Of a stretch of 64,000 nucleotides of DNA, positions 1 through 10,673 are shown piece by piece. Source of the DNA: Ichthyophis bannanicus (Eukaryota; Chordata; Amphibia; Gymnophiona; Ichthyophiidae); the NCBI GenBank assembly GCA_033557465.1, contig CM066051.1:101161026-101225025 (forward strand), written 5' to 3'. The translations under genes were made by a program, and so were the position numbers. A model generated the notes under the pieces. It saw only the letters and a program-made list of their open reading frames with translations. It did not search any database and was not told the origin of the DNA. Position 1 is the first letter of the stretch. Each line of letters opens with the position of its first letter.

Positions 1-282
1 AAGGGTGTTTTCTGGACAATGCTACGAACATGGCCTACATCAGTAGTCAGGGGGGGGGCACAGGCAGCATGACTCTGGTCGATGAGGTGGAGCTCCTCCT
101 CGTCTGGGCAGAGGCGAATCTCCTGGAGCTCTCTGCAAGACACGTGGCCAGGAAAGAGAACGTACAGGCCGACTTCCTCAGCTGGCATGTGCTGGACCCG
201 GGGGAGTGGATCTGGGATGCTGCCATCTTTCACAGGATTGTGCAATGCTGGGGTGAACTGGTTATGGACCTGATGGCCTTGT
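1..282 (+). pseudogene. DIRS-type RNase H fragment (partial element F)
   Basis: The translation carries the second half of a DIRS RNase H domain: AYISSQGGGTGSM, then ENVQADFLS, then DPGEW leading into the methyltransferase region. The same motif order occurs in the DIRS elements near 13320-13500 and 18090-18260. The fragment runs off the left window edge and is cut on its right by an L2 tail. RNase H would remove the RNA strand during reverse transcription. Family assignment is firm; this copy is a broken remnant. Confidence 0.75.
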
Positions 283-480
283 CCAGCAATTTATTTATTT
301 ATTTTATTTATTTAACATCTCTTATATACTGCACTATTTATAATCAGCGCGGTTTACAAAGAACAATAAAACATCAGATAAGATACATATTATCTGTTTT
401 TTACATGGAACAAGAACAAAAACTTGGGTAACCGGGGTAATTATTTACAATGAGTACTAGTCATTGAACTATGTACATAT
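283..480 (-). repeat. L2-type LINE 3' tail inserted in DIRS fragment
   Basis: The insert begins with a TTTAT-rich simple tail and then reads like the 3' end of the L2 LINE at 55364-56404, with the shared pieces CTCTTATATAC and GCGGTTTACAA. It separates two parts of one DIRS reading frame (RNase H to the left, methyltransferase to the right), so it is an insertion. Only the 3' end is present, as is usual for 5'-truncated LINE copies. Confidence 0.6.
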
Positions 481-682
481 GTGAAGGCCAACAGATTTTT
501 CAGCAGAAGGAGGGAACAGATGTCCGAGGGTCTGGACACCCTGGTGCAGGTATGGCCAAGGGAGGGACTTCTGTATGTTTTTCCTCCTTGGGCACTAATA
601 GGGCATTTCCTTCAGGGATCGAAGCCCACAGGGTCTGATGATTTTGATCATGCTGGACTGGCTGAGATGTCTGTATGCCCCT
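481..682 (+). pseudogene. DIRS methyltransferase-domain fragment (element F)
   Basis: This continues the fragment at 1-282. Residues RFFSRRREQMSEGLD and LLYVFPPWALIG match the Dam-like methyltransferase segment of the DIRS at 13558-13750. The frame decays after about position 640 and is replaced by CR1 sequence near 683. It is a remnant with no complete domain. Confidence 0.7.
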
Positions 683-965
683 TTAACTCCTCTATCATCT
701 AATGGTCCAACTGACTCTCTCACAGGTTTCTTGCTATGAATATACTTAAAGTCTTTATTGTGCATTTTTGCTTCCACAACAAGCTTCCTCTCAAATTCTC
801 TCTGCCTTCCGTATCAATGCCTTGCATCTTACTTGCCAGTGCTTGTGGTGTTTCCAGTTTTTGTCATTTGGCTCCTTTTTCCATTTCCTGAAAGATGCTT
901 TTTTGGCTACAACAGCCTCTCTGACGTCACCTTTAAACCATGCTGGCAGTTTTCTTGGCAAAGGG
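683..965 (-). pseudogene. CR1-type LINE fragment (ORF2 linker region)
   Basis: On the minus strand the translation gives blocks such as FERKLVVEAK, FKYIHSKKPV and ESVGPLDD. These match the segment between the endonuclease and reverse transcriptase domains of CR1-clade LINE ORF2. Stops and frameshifts interrupt it. It is a short internal fragment with neither the 3' end nor catalytic motifs, wedged between two DIRS pieces. The assignment rests on family knowledge of CR1 proteins. Confidence 0.6.
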
Positions 966-1008
966 AGCTTTTCAACCGCTGGCCGAACCAAAGGTCTTTT
1001 TACCCCCA

Positions 1009-2955
1009 TGGCCTCTGGTTTCAAAAAGTGTGACAGATGCTCCAAAAACATGTCCCTCATGGACACCCATGACTGTTGTCTCAGGTGTCTGGGAGCAGAC
1101 CATAACCCGGAGTTAAAAAGATGTCCTCCAAGGCCATCCAGAGTCGTAAGCAGAAACCGGATGATATTTTCCGCAAGATGGCCCCAGTGTCCCTGGTAGC
1201 TTCCTGCTCCACTGACCTTTCGCCTCTGGGTCCTCTGCGGCCACTCCATGGCCCCGGCGCCACTCTGAGCAAGAGTCCCCCGAAAGGGAGCAGAAGAAGG
1301 CCTCGAGGACCCTGTCGGGGGCTCCAGACAAGCATGAGCATTCTTGCACTCAGTCCCTTAGCCCTCCTCTGCAGTCCCTGGAGTCGGAGAAGGAGCAGCC
1401 CCGAAAGATACCTCATACAGATACGGAGGACTCTGGTGATGGCACCTGGTCTCCTGAGGATCGTCCTGGCGAGAACCGCCTCTCCTTCTCGATGTCCAAC
1501 CCGGTTACACCGGTGTCAGCATCGCAGGACCCCACTCCTGAGTGGGAGGCCCAAATGCTGGCACTGGAGCGCAGCATCTCTGCCTTCCTTGCTGCCCAGC
1601 AGGCGCTGGTGCCAGGACCTGCTGGCATGCGCCCTGAGACCTCGAAGGTGACACCTGTCTTGGCTCTCCAGACTGCCCTGACAACCCCCGAGAGCCAGGG
1701 GCCTCATGAGGGATCTCAGCAGAGGTCTCAATCTCCATCCCGGTCCTCGGGTGCGAGATCTTCCCAAGCCAGCGCCTCCGGCTCCAGAGGGGCTTCAACC
1801 TCGAGAGCCCAGCACACTTCACGGGCTCTGCTCGAGCAGCCTAGCTCCGAGTCTCCCTCAGAGATTTCGGGCTGGAAGTCCGACGGGGATACTTTCCCTG
1901 AATCCCGGGCTCATCGGGACCTCCCCTCAGATCCTTCCCCGCCCGCTCAGAAGCAGTGATCGCCTCCCAAGGATACCTCCTTTCTGGAGTTTGTATGGGA
2001 CATGGCTCGAGCCCTGGCGTTCTCTACACAATCTGAGGAGCAGCACCGTGGAGGAACTCTATATTTTACAACATGAGGCCCCGCCGAGGGAATCCCTCAC
2101 TGTTCCGGTCCCACCCATTCTAACCCGGCTGCTGCTCCTCATGTGGGAGACACCGGCGTCTATCCCCATTGTCAGCAAGTGCCTGGACACCATGTACAGG
2201 GTTCATCGGGGGCCTGGCTTCCAGAAGGTCCAGCTTCCCCATACCTCAGTGGTAGTGGAATCTGCCATGCAGAAGCAGAAGACTCCAAAACCCCACTCTT
2301 TGGTCCTGCCAGGTAGGGAGTCTTGCGCCCTCGACGCCCTCGGGCATAAGGTCTACCAAGGCTCCATGCTGTCTTGCCGCATTCAGGCTTACCAGCTATA
2401 TATAGGCATGTTTCTTCGTGACTTCCCGAAGGAACTCTGAGGCTTCCAGGCGGGCCTCGACGGCAATTATCTCCGCCATTTCCAGTCCCTCCCGAAATCA
2501 GTGGGGGACTATTCAAAGTACCTTTCTCACGCTGCTTACAACAGCTTCTAGTCCTCTGCTCGGGTAGCGGCTGCGGGTATTGGGACCAGGTGGGTATTGG
2601 GGCAGGTCAGGCTCTAGTCCTCAGACCTCGAACAGTGGGTCCAGGAAAAGCTGCTCGATGTACTGTGCCTGGGTAAACAATTGTTCGGCAAATAGATGGA
2701 GGACAAAGCAGTGGAGATTGAGACAGAGTACGTAACCCACACCGGTCTCTCCCGGAAGACTTCTTCCCTTCTGCGGAAGAAGCAACAGAGCAAATAGTCT
2801 TTTTTTTTTTTTTTCCAGAGGAAGGGTCTCTCTTATTAGGGCTACCCACCTTACCCTCCAGCACCGGCTCCGCCCCCAAGACGGCAGAGCAAGAGCGGCC
2901 ACCAGGTTCCACATAAGCCAAAGGGCCCAAAAGCCAGACCCTGGCACTGGCCCAG
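1009..2955 (+). pseudogene. DIRS-A1 gag-like ORF1, broken
   Basis: It starts at an ATG homologous to the intact gag at 49223. The N-terminus shows FKKCDRCSK and HDCCLRCLGADH, a cysteine/histidine cluster likely to bind metal. A Ser/Pro/Arg-rich middle follows, then the conserved C-terminal block (TVPVPPIL, LLMWETPAS, YRVHRGPGFQK). The frame is interrupted several times, for example by the stop near 1957. The product would package element RNA. Gag C-termini of the other A copies align throughout. Confidence 0.75.
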
Positions 2956-4860
2956 TCGACCCCGGGATTTTGATATCAGATGCATAGCCGTTCACCCTCC
3001 AGCAACTCAGTTACCGGTGGGAAGGTGCCTGGTCCACTTTGCTCCCCGATGGGAGTCTGTCACCTCAGACATCTGGGTTCTCCAGATCATTCGGGAAAGT
3101 TACCTCCTTCATCTTGACCGGCTTCTTCCACTCTTCTGCTCTGCGGAGCCCTCTCGGTTCCCTGCGCACCAGCTCTTCTTGGCGCAGGAGCTTGCCAACC
3201 TCCTTGAGGAGCAAGCAGTGGAAGAAGTCCCACTGCACCTCAGAGGTCGTGGGTTCTACTCCTGTTACTTCCTCATGCCAAAGCGGACAGGCGGGTTCCA
3301 ACCCATCCTTGATTTAAGAAATCTCAACAAATACCTGGTGTGGGAGAGTTTCAAAATGCTCTCCCTTGGCGCCTTGCTGCCCTTCCTCCGGCAGGGTGAC
3401 AGGCTACGCTCCTTGGACCTTCGGGATGCGTACGCTCACATCCTGGTCCACCCGAAACACAGAAAATACTTGTGCTTCAGAGTACAAGGGAACTACTACC
3501 AATACAGGGTGCTTCCCTTCGGCCTTGCGTCCACTCTGCGAGTATTCACCAAATGCCTTGCAGTAGTCGTAGCCCACCTTCGGTTGCAGGGCACCTTTGT
3601 CTACCCTTATCTAGATGACTGGCTTGTTACAGGGGAGACGGCCAACAAAGCATGGCGGGCCACGGCCCGCACCGTCCATCTCCTTGAGCACCACCTGCTT
3701 TGTGGTGAATTACCCAAAGTCCCACCTTACTCCGGTTCAATCCCTGGAGTTCATCGGCATGTGCCTTGACACTCAGCGGGCGACAACCTTGCTTTCCCAG
3801 GACAGGGCAGACAGCCTCATCGCTCTGGCTTCCGCGGTTCAGTGCTGCGACGCAGTTTCTGCCCGAGCAATGCTCAGTCTTCTCGGCCATATGGCCTCAA
3901 CGGTCCACATAGTCCCCCATGCCCGCCTGCACATGCGAGCGGGGCAGTGGTGCCTTCGCACTCAGTGGGCTCAGGCAACGGGCTGTCTCCGAGATGCTGT
4001 CTCAGTCACTCCCCAGCTGTCCATGTCCCTCGACTGGTGGCAGAACACTCGGAATCTGCTTCAAGGCATGCCATTCCAGGCTCCACAGCATGATGTGGTT
4101 TTAACCACGGACACCTCTCTAACGGGCTGGGGAGCACACTGCGGCGAGCTCCGCACGTAGGGGTCATGGTCCCTCGAGGAGTCCCGATTGCCGATCAACT
4201 TCCTCGAGCTCCGGGTGGTCCTCCTCGCCCTCTGGGTGCTCAGACACCGCGTTCATCACGGGCGGTGTTTGTCCAGATGGACAGCCAGATGGCAATGTTC
4301 TATATGAACAAACGGGGGGGGGGGGTACCAGCTCTTACAGCCTCTGCCTGGATACGGTAGCCCCATGGTCCTTTGCGATTCGCCAAGGCATAGTCCTACG
4401 GGCCACCTATCTCCTAGATCAGGACAACGTTCTGAAGGACAGACTGAGCCAGATCCTTTGTCCACACGAGTGGAGCCTCTGCCCGCAGACAGCGCAGTGG
4501 CTGTTCTGGTACTGGGGGACTCCGGTTCTGGACCTTTTCGCCAGCCGTATGAATTCGCAGCTCCCATGGTTCTGCGCCCCAGTTCCCCACCTGAGCCTGG
4601 AGGCCTCCGATGTCTTCCTGCTGTCGTGGACACACGGCCTTCTGTATGCAGTTCCTCCCACCCCGCTCATAGCGCAAGCTCTCCTCAAGATACAGTGGGA
4701 CTAGGCCTCTGTGATTTTTGTGGCCCCGGCAGCCCTGGTTCCTGCTGCTGCTTTGCCTCTCGTTGGAGCCTCTGGTTCCCCTCGGCAGCACGTCCGGCTT
4801 GTTGACAGAGGAGGAGGGTCTCCTGCTTCACCCAAACCCGAGGTCCCTATCCCTCACGGC
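2956..4860 (+). pseudogene. DIRS-A1 RT-RNase H-methyltransferase, broken
   Basis: RT motifs are visible: RTGGFQPILDLRNLNK, LDLRDAYAHI (motif A), LPFGLAS and YLDDWL (motif C, near 3610). A frameshift near 3700 moves the frame. RNase H follows with LTTDTSLTGWGAHC and MDSQMAMFYMNK, and then Dam-like methyltransferase remnants including a YAVPPTPL block. Stops and frameshifts make it non-functional. In living copies this polyprotein copies element RNA to DNA. Confidence 0.8.
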
Positions 4861-5887
4861 TTGGTGGCTGAGCGGGTCATGCTAGCCCCTCTTCATCTCT
4901 CGGTGGAGATCGAGGACATATTGCTGGCCTCTTGCCAGGACTCAACTAGGAGGGCTTACACCTTTAAGTGGCATCGGTTCTCTGTGTGATATGTCGTAGG
5001 TACATGCCGACCTGTTCTCTTGCCCCACCCACTTGGTCTTGCGGTACCTATTCCACCTCTCGCAGGTGGGCCTGAAGTCCAACTCAGTCACCTGAGTGCG
5101 ATCTCAGCCAACCACCACCCAGTCATGGCAGACCCCTCTTGAGCTAGCCGCTGGTTTCCTGCTTCAGGCATGGGCTGCTTCTTTCCAGGGCCCCCATCCA
5201 ATCGCCTCCAGCGGAGTGGGATCTCAATGTCGTCCTCACGTGGCTAACCCAGCCGCCCTTCAAGCTGATGGCATCCTGTTTGCTTCAGCACCTTTCTTGG
5301 AAGGTGTTTTTTTTGATAGCCCTCACCTCGTTCTGGAGGGTCAGTGAGCTTCAGGCCCTGATAGCTGACGCTCCCTACACGAAATTCTACAGGAACCGAG
5401 TGGTTCTCCGAACGCACCCTAAGTTTCTCCCGAAGGTTGTCTCAGATTTCCAACTCAGTCAGGAGATAGTGCTGCCGACCTTCTTTCTGAAGCCCCACAT
5501 TGACTGGGTGTTGGCGATCCTCCACACCTTCGACTGTAGGAGGGTGCACGCAGGCCCACCACAGGTCCGAGCGGCTCTCCGTCTCCTACGACCCTGCCCA
5601 TTTGGGGCTCGCGGTCACCAAGCGGACGCTCTCCCTCTGGGTGGCGGATTGCATCGCCTTTGCCCAGGCTCAGGCTAGGCTGCCGCTGGACCGCCGAGTC
5701 ATGGCACATGGTGTCTGCGAGGTCAGCGTCATTTGCACATCTGCTCTCCGTACCCCTGGTGGACATCTGCTGAGCCCCAACCTGGTCCTCGACTGACACC
5801 TTCACGATGCATTACTGCCTGGAGAGGGAGTCCCGTTGGGATAGTGCCTTCGGCCAGGCCTTACTCCGTAATCTGTTCAGGGTTTAG
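4861..5887 (+). pseudogene. DIRS-A1 tyrosine recombinase, broken
   Basis: The N-terminal SAM-like part is visible as DSTRRAYTFKWHRFS. The catalytic part shows LTSFWRVSELQAL, FYRNRVVLRTHPKFLPKVVSDF and TKRTLSLWVADCIA. Around the HxxR box it reads MAHGVCE, so the usual Arg is absent, and several frameshifts occur. The enzyme family inserts circular DIRS DNA into the genome through a phosphotyrosine intermediate. This copy is dead. Confidence 0.75.
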
Positions 5888-6035
5888 CCAACTCTGTCCC
5901 TCCGACCCTTATTCTGTGTCTACCGGGAGTGTGGTCTTCCGGGGACCCAGGGTCCTCAGGCTGTCTTTGGTTACTAGTGTCTGCTCACGGCTCACCATAG
6001 TTCTTTTCTATGGGTCCTCGGTAGCCTGTAGCTGG

Positions 6036-6140
6036 GAATTCCCATATGTGAGGACTGACTTCCTGCTTGTTCCTGGAGAAAGCGTAGTTACTCACCTCTA
6101 ACAGGGGTTCTCCAGGGACAGCAGGAATTGGTACTCACAA
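6036..6140. repeat. DIRS-A1 internal complementary region (ICR)
   Basis: The segment joins the reverse complement of the family's left end (ATATGTGAGGACTGACTT onward) directly to the reverse complement of its right end (AGTTACTCACCT onward). Copy A3 has the same fusion at 54170-54268. In the DIRS model this region templates joining of the two ends during circle formation. Confidence 0.75.
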
Positions 6141-6194
6141 CCCACCCACCTCCCCTTGGAGTTGCCCACTGTTCTTGGTATTTTTATCCTTGCC

Positions 6195-6384
6195 TGAGCT
6201 ATGTCATCAAGATGGCACCCTTGGGCAGGAAGGGACCATGCATGCATGGTGGCATTCCCAAAGAATTTCTTTGAAAGCTGGGGAAATGCTCCGTGCGGGC
6301 TCCATCAGTGCCGATGTCACTCATATGTGAGGACTGATTCTTGCTGTTCCTGGAGAACACCTATTACAGGTGAGTAACTATGCT
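6195..6384 (+). repeat. DIRS-A1 right inverted terminal repeat
   Basis: It contains AAGATGGCACCCTTGGGC, GAAAGCTGGGGAAATGCTCC and CATATGTGAGGACTGATT. These are reverse complements of blocks in the left terminal repeats of A2, A3 and A4. The outermost bases are ACCTATTACAGGTGAGTAAC followed by TATGCTT. The matching left repeat is absent in this copy. Confidence 0.75.
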
Positions 6385-6389
6385 TTCAG

Positions 6390-6848
6390 CTGAGAAAAAC
6401 TGAACAGTGATGCAAAAGTACAAATGAGGTAAAAGAGCACACTAACAATGATAAATAAATAAATAAATTTATAGATATATATAGAGAGAGAGGAAGACAA
6501 GACTCACGAAAAGCCAGCAGACTCAGAGTGCCAGCAGAGCTTCTAATGGAGCCGTTCTCTTCCAGAGGGGAGAGGCGCACATGGAAGACAGGAAAAGGGG
6601 CAGCACAATTCAGCAATGGAGACAGAGTTAGCATAGGGATTGAATTAAATGTTAACTTGGCCTCCACAGCCAGACCAGAAAGAAGGAAAGTTGAAGTTAG
6701 GGAGAGGAGCAAGAGAGAACTGAGAAAAGCTGAACAGTGGTGCAAAGGTACAAATGAGGTAAAAAAGCCACTAATAAATAAATAAAGATATAGAGAGGCA
6801 GACAATACTCACAAAAAACCAGCAGATTCAAAGTGCCAGCAGAGCTTC
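6390..6848. repeat. Direct duplication of a 130-155 bp unit
   Basis: Two diverged copies lie at about 6390-6545 and 6718-6848. Both run from CTGAGAAAARCTGAACAGTG through a TAAATAAATAAA stretch to GTGCCAGCAGAGCTTC. The repeat interval is about 328 bp. The first copy begins at the right end of DIRS-A1. I do not recognise the unit and see no convincing coding capacity. Confidence 0.6.
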
Positions 6849-7486
6849 CCCTTGACTTTCTCAGCCTTTTGTCTGCTGCAGGGCTCATCCTTGGGACCTA
6901 TTGGACCACAGGGGGGTTGTTACCAGTCCCGGGCACCCTCAGTGCTGACTTGGCGGGCTCTGCAACAAAAGCGCTCTCGCGTTTCCTATAGAGATGATGT
7001 GCCTGTAGGGCATTGGGTTCACAGGTTTGCCCTTTCCTGGATGGCGGAGGAGAAGAGAGAATCCTGTAGTCCAGTCGCTAGCAGGAGCATGGAAGGGGTA
7101 AGATTTTGCCCGTGGAGGAGGGTGGCTCGTGGGTCATCAGTTTGTTTCAGCACAAGGAGTTAGTCTCCCTTATCTCCATATTCATGGAATGAAGAGAAGA
7201 GTGAGAGAGAGAGACGGCACTAAAAGAAGAAGAAACTCATAGCAAGAGGAAGGCAAATACAAGGACATGAGGAGAGCAGGAAGATGTGCCTGTCTGGCTG
7301 GGCAGATAGAAGAGACAGGAGAGGGAAGGTGTGGGCACTGTGGTGGGCAGTGCTGGGGCTGGCACATGCTCGGATCTCTGGCAGAGCTAATCCATCCAGA
7401 GTGCCATTACCAGTGTCCATGGGGAAATAGTGGTGGGAGGGAGGATGGGGGGACTGCACTAAGCCTCTCTCTTCTTCCTTTTGCAG

Positions 7487-7561
7487 ATCAGTGTTGACGG
7501 GAATGTGATGGCTGTAGCTTCAGGAGGACAGTCGGTGGAGATATGGCGAATGAATGATTGA
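7487..7561 (+). CDS. Possible terminal exon of a WD40-repeat protein
   Basis: A strong 3' splice site (CTCTCTTCTTCCTTTTGCAG, with a CACTAA branch-like motif upstream) precedes 24 codons ending at TGA. The translation contains SVDGNVMAV, ASGGQSVEIW and RMND. That pattern, DG then hydrophobic then SG...V.IW, is the last strand set of a WD40 blade. No upstream exon is recognisable in the window, and 6850-7486 would be intron. I cannot name the gene. If real, it is the only host coding exon here, and the 3' UTR would start at 7562. Alternatives are a processed remnant or chance. Confidence 0.4.
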   Translation: MSVDGNVMAVASGGQSVEIWRMND

Positions 7562-8389
7562 GCCGTGTGAACTCTTCTGCTTCCTTCCGTGTGACCTTTA
7601 GACTCTGGCGGGAGCAGCTGCTGCTCGTGTGTCTCTGTATCTCCCCTGTGCGTCCGTCCGTCCGAGGGCAGTACTACCTCTCTCAATACACTTATCTTTA
7701 TCATCTCCTTGTGAGGTTTCATGCTGAGGGAAATCTGCTGTCAACCATCCTGAGCTATAAACACGTGAGAAGTGCTCTGGGGTTGAGAGCGGAGGGGGCT
7801 GCCCTGTTATAACAGTTACAGGTTGCCTTTCATGCATGTGCCACAGCTCACCAGTCAGTGAGGAGAACTGTAATGCCCTCACACTTTTCCTGTGTCAGAC
7901 TAGGGCTGCTTGTAATGGGGGCATAAACAAACGTTTTGCATGTTCAGACTCCCAGTCTGGGTTAGGAGGGTGGAACCCTTGATGTTTCCCTTAGGATGGT
8001 GCAGAGCCCCATGAGGGGCGAGGAATCTCTATTCTAGTGTCCAGGGTCCCTTGCAGGTTCATAGGGATCAGGGCAATGGAGAAGAAAATTTGGCATTTCT
8101 GGGTTGCCTCACAAGAAGTTGAAGGTCTGTCTGCATGTCCAGGGTGGTGCAGGGATTGTAGCCTTTGAAGGATTTGGCAGGAGCAGGAGATGCTTGCTGC
8201 TTCAGAGATTAGTATGACAAGAGGGCTCCTTTGGAGTGAGAATAGGGCACTCCTTGGGCCGCCCGAGTTATTAGTGACAGCCCTACTCCCATGAGGGGGC
8301 CCCTCACCTTGCCATGAAGAGCACAGAAGTTAGCCCTCCTCCTTTGGAGCACATATCAAGCAAAGGCCACACTGTGTGTATTGTAAGAG
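7562..8389. other. Unassigned sequence, possibly 3' UTR and flank
   Basis: No recognisable coding, RNA gene or transposon signature is seen. If 7487-7561 is a terminal exon, the first few hundred bases would be its 3' UTR. An ATAAAC hexamer occurs near 7922, but I see no canonical AATAAA. Confidence 0.3.
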
Positions 8390-8625
8390 TATAAGATCTG
8401 CCAGACTGCCAAAGGTCCATCAAGCCCAGTATCCTGTTTCCAGCAGTGACAAGTCCAGGTCACAGGTACCTGGCAGGATCACAAAAGGCAGAAAGATTCC
8501 ATGTTGCTTATCCCAGGGGTAAGCAGTGCCTTCCCCCAAGTTGTCCTTAACAGGTTTATAGACTTTTTTTCCAGGAACTTTTCCAAACCTCTTTTTTTTA
8601 AACCCAGCTATGCTAACTTACTTTT
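8390..8625 (+). repeat. CR1-derived LINE/SINE relic
   Basis: The blocks CAAAGGTCCATCAAGCCCAG, ATCCTGTTTCC, CCAGGTCACAGGTACCTGGC and GATTCCATGTTGCT form a well-known vertebrate non-LTR 3'-region repeat. There is no coding. A diverged Alu-like origin is excluded by the sequence. 8626-8805 beyond it shows nothing recognisable. Confidence 0.5.
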
Positions 8626-8805
8626 GGTGAAATAAATTAAAATCCAGAGCAAAACTGAATCATGTCACTACAAAGCTGTACCATGTCACAATGAAATAAC
8701 CTCCTACAGGAGCTTGATTGAATTTTTGAGCTTCCAAGGGAACTAAATCTTATCCAACCTTTCAGATCCTGTGGGTCCACCCAAAGCATCTTCAATGTAT
8801 TCAAA

Positions 8806-8990
8806 AAGGTGAAATTAGATCTTACCTGCTAATTGTCTTTCCTTGAGTTACTCCAGTCCAGTTCCCACTTGTGGGTTGACACCTCTCATCAGCAGCTTGG
8901 AGACTGAGCATGTCACACTTCTGACCTCACCACAGATAGCGGGCTGGCACCTCCCACCAACTCCAGTATCCTATTGACAAAGCAGACTCA
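8806..8990 (-). repeat. DIRS-B3 right inverted terminal repeat
   Basis: It contains TCTTACCTGCTAATTGTCTT, ACTTGTGGGTTGACACCTC and AGCAGCTTGGAGACTGAGCA. The inverse of these is found at the other end of B3 (25040-25192). It ends at a GCAGGTAAGATCTAATTT block on the minus strand, the same right-end signature as B2 at 20125-20146. A spacer of about 330 bp separates it from the ICR. Confidence 0.7.
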
Positions 8991-9315
8991 CAGGAGAAAC
9001 AATTAAGTAGAACTTATCTGATTTTCTTATCACACTCCTCTTTTTTTTCTAGTAATTAACCTATTAGAATATCCGCAACAGGCAGAAAAAATTCCCTCCC
9101 CCCAATAACAATTGTAAGAAGAATTCACTTACGTGACCATAACTCCACTTATTCCCCTCCAGCATCTCTCCCCTGGGAGGGAATTGGTCGACTCTCATGC
9201 AGCTATTGCTGCTGATGGCTCTCTGCTCCACTTCCAGACCAATTATTAAATGATGACATTCTTCAGGCCTAGGAATGCCATCTATTCTTTGAGAAATTAA
9301 AATCAGGAGGGTTTG

Positions 9316-9400
9316 GGACTGGACTGGAGTAACTCAAGGAAAGACAATTAGCAGGTAAGATCTAATTTTGCCTTCTTTATCATTCCTCCAGTCTAGTCCC
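9316..9400. repeat. DIRS-B3 internal complementary region
   Basis: On the minus strand it reads GACTAGACTGGAGGAATGAT followed by TTAGATCTTACCTGCTAATT and ACTCCAGTCC. This is the reverse complement of the left end fused to the reverse complement of the right end. The same arrangement occurs in B2 at 19525-19615. Together with the terminal repeat it forms the strong inverted repeat seen at 8812-9370. Confidence 0.7.
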
Positions 9401-9705
9401 TCTTGTGGGATGAACCATAGCTGTATCAACCTTTGGGAGGGACCCACGAGGCCAGCCTGAAGCACTACAAACCCAAACTGTGCATTCCACACCGCTTGGA
9501 CATCCAAACGATAATGCTTCACAAAGGTATGCAAAGACTACCACATTGCTGCCTTACAAATTTCCACTGGTGGTATGAGGCTGGATTCTGCCATGACGCC
9601 GCTTGCGCACAGGTGGAATGTACTTTAAGCCCTCTGGGCAATGCTTTATGCCATAAGAAGTAAGCTAAGGAGATGGCCTTTCTCAACCCAGCATGTAATG
9701 GAGGT
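9371..9705 (-). pseudogene. DIRS-B3 tyrosine recombinase, C-terminal part
   Basis: Minus-strand frames contain LRKAISLAYFLWHKALP, KVHSTCAQAASW and HTFVKHYRLDVQA. They align with LKEAFASAYLL, LDHSTRAQATAW and FSTHYRLDVSA of the recombinase at 14680-14870. HSTC replaces HSTR, so the catalytic Arg is mutated. The catalytic Tyr context (KHYRLD) remains. The first half of this gene lies beyond the nested insertions, at 20147-20780. Confidence 0.7.
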
Positions 9706-9835
9706 CCTGTTCGGTAATCCAGTTTAGTCCTCCAACATCGGGTAGTGCCCCTCCTCCTGCATCCTGGAGACTGGACCAATCAAGTCTTCTGTAGTATATA
9801 TGCAGACGGAGCTCCCAGAAGCCCCCAGTGTGTCC
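9706..9835 (+). repeat. DIRS-C left inverted terminal repeat
   Basis: It runs from TGTTCGGTAATCCAGTTTAG through AACATCGGGTAGTGCCCCTC and CAATCAAGTCTTCTGTAGTA to CCAGAAGCCCCCAGTGT. The reverse complement lies at 15418-15500 with very few mismatches. The outermost piece with the GGTAATCC block is matched only in the ICR, as expected for a DIRS left end. Confidence 0.8.
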
Positions 9836-10673
9836 AGTCTCCTTGCAGCTTGCAGACTTCTGTGCCCTTTCTGGGCACACTAAGTGACACTTGAAGGAGC
9901 AACACTAGTTAGTTAGTTCTTTTGGGGTTTTATTTTGGGTCCTTTATTTACCATTTCTTTGCTAGGTAGCTGTATCTTTAAAAAAAAAAAAATAAAAATA
10001 AAAATATAAAGGAGCATTGCCACAGGAGACATCCTGGGGGAAGCCAGACCTGCATTGGGCTCCTGCCTTCCTGCCTGGGAATATCTGAAGCCTGGGTTGA
10101 GCTCTCCCCAAGACTGTTCGGGGAAGAGCCATACCTGCTACAGCATTGCCTGTCACTTGGAGAAGTTGGCTGAGTTCCTTGCTGTTCCCTGAGCTGGTAG
10201 GAATTTTCCTTGCTTTATCTTTTCAGCTCTGTTGTTTTTTGCATTGTCAGAGGCTCTGTCGGCTCCCCTGGCTTCCGAATTGCACTTTTTCCTGATTTTT
10301 TTCGCTTGCCCTGTATTAGAGGGTCGTTTTCTTTCTTTTCCATATTATTTGGTTACCTTTGTATTTTCGCGCCCTTTTTTATTGTGGGTGGAAAAGTGCG
10401 GCGGCTATTTTGGATTTCTAAAGTGTGCTTTTTAAGGGCACTTTTTAACACTTGTGCACAGGTTTCCCTGGCTTTTTTGGGGTTTCTTTTGCTGGCGATT
10501 TTGCTCAGGGCACCCCTAGGATTCTGGGGAGTATTTTGTTTTCTGTAAAAAAAAAAAAAAAAAAAAACCGTTTTAAATTTAAAGCTGTACTGATTTGAAT
10601 ACAGTTAGTCCCTTTGCTGTGGGCTTCCCTGTTCCTGTTTCCTTCTTTCCCCCTGGAAGCAGGTTGCCTTAGC

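Larger units (their letters stand above)
966..6384 (+). mobile_element. DIRS-A copy A1, degenerate, 5' end lost
   Basis: This is a DIRS retrotransposon of the same family as 48832-54537. It holds, in order, gag, RT-RNase H-methyltransferase, tyrosine recombinase, an internal complementary region and the right inverted terminal repeat. The left terminal repeat is missing because CR1 sequence abuts it near 965. Reading frames contain many stops and frameshifts, so the copy is old and inactive. Its right end has the family signature of an ACAGGTGAGTAACTA block just before host-like sequence. Confidence 0.85.

Noticed and set aside
8812..9370. Apparent stand-alone MITE with 50 bp inverted repeats
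   Set aside because: The two arms are the ICR and right terminal repeat of DIRS B3; recombinase sequence adjoins the ICR arm in the correct orientation.
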